Below are positions 21,662 to 23,980 of a DNA stretch of 23,980 nucleotides, piece after piece (position 1 is the first letter of the stretch; each line of letters begins with the position of its first letter). The stretch comes from Bacteroidales bacterium UBA3856 (GTDB lineage: Bacteria > Bacteroidota > Bacteroidia > Bacteroidales > UBA932): assembly GCA_002392525.1 (NCBI GenBank), contig DGHE01000037.1:10666-34645 (forward strand), given 5' to 3'. A program made the translations under genes and the position numbers. The notes beneath the pieces were generated by a model, which was not told the origin of the DNA, made no database searches, and worked only from the letters and a program-made list of their open reading frames with translations.

Positions 21662-23980
21662 TTACTTGGTAACTACGGCCTTTCCGCTTGCGCTGCTGGC
21701 ATTCACCGTAGCGTCGTACATGGCCTCGCAGTGAATGGCCGGAAGCGTATAGGTGCCTTCATAGGCAGCCCTCAGCTGCACGCGGAACGTCTTGCTGCGG
21801 CCAGCCGGAAGGGCGAAGAACCAATCTACGCGGTCGTCGCGGATGTCCTTGAAGTCGTAGCCGTCCTCGGGCTGGGAGCCGCCGGTGAGGCGTTCGTTCA
21901 CAATCTCCCAGCCGGAAGGAATGCCCATGGAAAGGGCCAGGTTGTTCAAGGCGCGGTTGGCATGGCCTTTCACGGTAATGACGGCGCTGAGACGTGTTCC
22001 CTGGGAGAGAGATGCGGGACTAATGACCGCGCCGTTTTCTCCTACATATTTTACCGCAACTTCCAGTCCGTTGGAAACCGCCTTGGCGGCCGGCTCGCGG
22101 GTTTGGGTGAGAACGGTTGCGTAGAGTTTGCCGTCGGAAAGGTTCTTCACCGTGGTGGCCCCGTTTAGTTCCCGTATGAGGAGTGATTCGGCGCTGGCTG
22201 CTTCCTCTTTTCCTATCTGGGCATGGAGGGCGCCGCTTTGCGCTTTTTCATACAGGTGGTGATAGGCTATGGCGGCAAAGGCGCTTTCCTGGGTGGACAG
22301 CATACGCTCCGGCGTTTCCTGCATCAGGGCAAAAGCATCGGCCACCCGTCCGCTGAGGGCCAGGGCATCCACGGCCAGCATGCGGTCGCGGAAGGTGGTG
22401 CCAAAGGTGAGTTCGTTGAACTCGTATTCGGGGAAGCTGCGCTTGGTGCCGTCCAGGAGGGCATCGGAGAGGGAACCCTTTCCGCTCAGGGCATAGGCCG
22501 ATGCCAGTGCCCACCGGGCCTCGTCCCTCAGGCCTTCTGCAGAACGCAGGCGGTTCATGGCCGATAGGTTGGCTGCTCCGGCTCCGGCGAGAGTATACAG
22601 ACGGTAGGCCTCGTCCAGGTCAGAGAAGGCTACATTTCCGGCTGCTCTGTATGCCTGGCTCATCTTGCCCTGGAAACTCTTCCAGTTTTTGAGCACGCCT
22701 GCATTCACTTCAAACCCAGCCTGCGAGGCCTCGGAGAGGAACTGTCCGGCCATGGACGATACCCACGATGCGGACGGACCGCCCTCCCAGTAAGCGAAGC
22801 CGCCATCGGCCTGCTGACGGGAGTACAGCATCTTGATGAGGCCGGGAATGAGTGCCCGGGCCTCCTTGGCATCGGCCTCTGGAAGGAGCGGCATCAGGTG
22901 CAGCAGAGTAAGGCCGCGGGCGCTGAGCTGCTCGGCACAGTTATACGGGTAGTTTTTCATGGAGATGAACAGCCCGTGCACATCCAGTGCAGGCAGCGTC
23001 GCCAGTTGGAGCGTATTTCCGTTAACGCTGGCCGATGCGCCCGGCTCCAACACCATGCGTTCCACGTTCGTCCTTACGGGGTTCGGGTTGCGTACCTCCA
23101 AGGCTACGGTTTCCGTGGCCTTGTGGCCGCCGCCGGTTGCCGTGATGGTGATATGGGAAATGCCCTCGGCGCTGCCGGCCGTGAGCGGGAAGCGCAGCAG
23201 GCGGTCCTCTTTGGTGCTGAACGTTACTTTCTGGGTCCCGCCGCCCTGGAGGGGACCATCGGCCTTCACGGTGATGGTGGCCTCTCCCAGTTTGTCCTCC
23301 ATGGCGAAGACGTTCACCGCGGCCTGGGTGGTTTCGCCGGTGCCCATCACGCGGGGCAGGGTGGTGACCACCATGAGGGGATTCTGCACGGAGACGGTTT
23401 TCTCCAGTTTGCCGTAGGCGCCGTCGTGCCCGGCGATGAGCATCACACGCACGCTGCCCACGTACATGGGAAGCTGGAGTTTGAGAATATCGGTACCCTT
23501 TTCCAGAGTCTTGGGCGCTTTGTAGAGGACCACCGGGTTAAAGCGATTGTCCTTTCGGGCGCTGCGCACGGCGTCTTCGTCACCGCCGATGGCCGCCAGC
23601 GGCGAGAAGCGTCCGCTGAACGCGCCGATCACCTGGTCGTAGAGATCCCATGTATTGACGATAAGGGCCTCGTCCTTGTACATCCGGCTCCAGGGATCGG
23701 GGGTCTTGAAGGCGGTAAGGTCCAGAAGGCCTTCGTCCACAATGGCCAGGGTATAGGTCATGGGTTTCCCGTTCTTCTCGGAAATCTTGACGAGGAAGGG
23801 TTCCTCGGGATGGAGAACATCCGGCATCTGAATGACAGGCTCCAGGTGCGAGGCGGCGTTTTCCACCTTCACGCGCTGTACGCCGTACAGACGCAGGGGA
23901 AGGTCGTTGGCCGATGCACCATAGGGTTGCAGCAGCGTTACCTGCACATAGATGTTGGGTGCCATGTCGGGCGATACGGT
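21662..23980 (-). CDS. Bacterial alpha-2-macroglobulin family protein, C-terminal part (5' end beyond the window)
   Basis: The open frame runs through the window edge without a stop or a convincing start, so at least 772 C-terminal residues are present. Visible in order are macroglobulin-like strand domains, a region around GLLDLTAFKTPDPWSRMY (typical of the YfhM class), LPMYVGSVRVMLIAGHDGAYG, and the thioester site YPYNCAEQLSARG. In that site the Cys (codon at 22937-22939) and Gln needed for a C-x-E-Q thioester are retained. Further on come QQADGGFAYWEGGPSASWVS of the thioester domain and a C-terminal receptor-like domain ending VNASSASGKAVVTK. Such proteins trap proteases that enter the periplasm and are typically encoded with PBP1C, as here with a two-base gap. 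The thioester form suggests covalent trapping. Confidence 0.92.
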   Translation of the reverse strand, partial: TVSPDMAPNIYVQVTLLQPYGASANDLPLRLYGVQRVKVENAASHLEPVIQMPDVLHPEEPFLVKISEKNGKPMTYTLAIVDEGLLDLTAFKTPDPWSRMYKDEALIVNTWDLYDQVIGAFSGRFSPLAAIGGDEDAVRSARKDNRFNPVVLYKAPKTLEKGTDILKLQLPMYVGSVRVMLIAGHDGAYGKLEKTVSVQNPLMVVTTLPRVMGTGETTQAAVNVFAMEDKLGEATITVKADGPLQGGGTQKVTFSTKEDRLLRFPLTAGSAEGISHITITATGGGHKATETVALEVRNPNPVRTNVERMVLEPGASASVNGNTLQLATLPALDVHGLFISMKNYPYNCAEQLSARGLTLLHLMPLLPEADAKEARALIPGLIKMLYSRQQADGGFAYWEGGPSASWVSSMAGQFLSEASQAGFEVNAGVLKNWKSFQGKMSQAYRAAGNVAFSDLDEAYRLYTLAGAGAANLSAMNRLRSAEGLRDEARWALASAYALSGKGSLSDALLDGTKRSFPEYEFNELTFGTTFRDRMLAVDALALSGRVADAFALMQETPERMLSTQESAFAAIAYHHLYEKAQSGALHAQIGKEEAASAESLLIRELNGATTVKNLSDGKLYATVLTQTREPAAKAVSNGLEVAVKYVGENGAVISPASLSQGTRLSAVITVKGHANRALNNLALSMGIPSGWEIVNERLTGGSQPEDGYDFKDIRDDRVDWFFALPAGRSKTFRVQLRAAYEGTYTLPAIHCEAMYDATVNASSASGKAVVTK

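Overview
The window looks like chromosomal DNA of a Bacteroidales bacterium. The evidence is a type V (FimA/Mfa-like) fimbrial lipoprotein operon, a DUF3575/OmpA-like outer-membrane protein, BspA-like cysteine-containing leucine-rich repeats, and two good matches to the Bacteroidetes promoter (-33 TTTG, about 20 bases, -7 TAnnTTTG). The genus cannot be fixed from the sequence. The moderately high G+C would suit Alistipes-like or Cryptobacteroides-like lineages, but this is a guess.

Layout. Bases 1-98 hold the 5' part of a tRNA-Val gene (minus strand) with its promoter. Bases 99-1196 (minus) encode a seven-helix membrane protein with a C-terminal AraC-type DNA-binding domain. Divergently from it, bases 1387-18619 form one tightly packed plus-strand operon of nine genes: a DUF3575/OmpA-like protein, a FimB/Mfa2-type anchor lipoprotein, two paralogous large fimbrillins, and five further fimbrillin-like lipoproteins that resemble tip adhesins. 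Two of these five end in lectin-like (Lcl/FISUMP-type) segments and two end in BspA-like repeats. A strong intrinsic terminator closes the operon. A ribbon-helix-helix/PIN-domain (VapBC-type) toxin-antitoxin pair follows (18750-19494) with its own promoter and a repeated operator-like element. On the minus strand lie a penicillin-binding protein 1C gene and, upstream of it, the 3' part of a bacterial alpha-2-macroglobulin gene that runs off the window.

How the genes fit together. All seven fimbrillin-like lipoproteins carry a Thr-(Lys/Arg) pair at residues 42-57. This is where P. gingivalis FimA and Mfa1 are cut to expose the subunit groove. The anchor lacks it. The anchor and the two stalk-like fimbrillins share a C-terminal signature (Trp, then a final hydrophobic-Asp-Phe/Leu) that the five downstream proteins lack. 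This matches known type V pilus logic: the anchor donates a strand but is not cut, the stalk is cut and donates, and the tip is cut but does not donate. The AraC-type membrane protein is the natural candidate regulator. The PBP1C/alpha-2-macroglobulin pair is a separate cell-envelope defence and repair module.

The most unusual items are the number and modular build of the candidate tip adhesins, a 63-base palindromic CHSERSE-type repeat inserted in frame in the PBP1C gene, and a 9-bp hairpin between the two stalk-like fimbrillins that could set their ratio.
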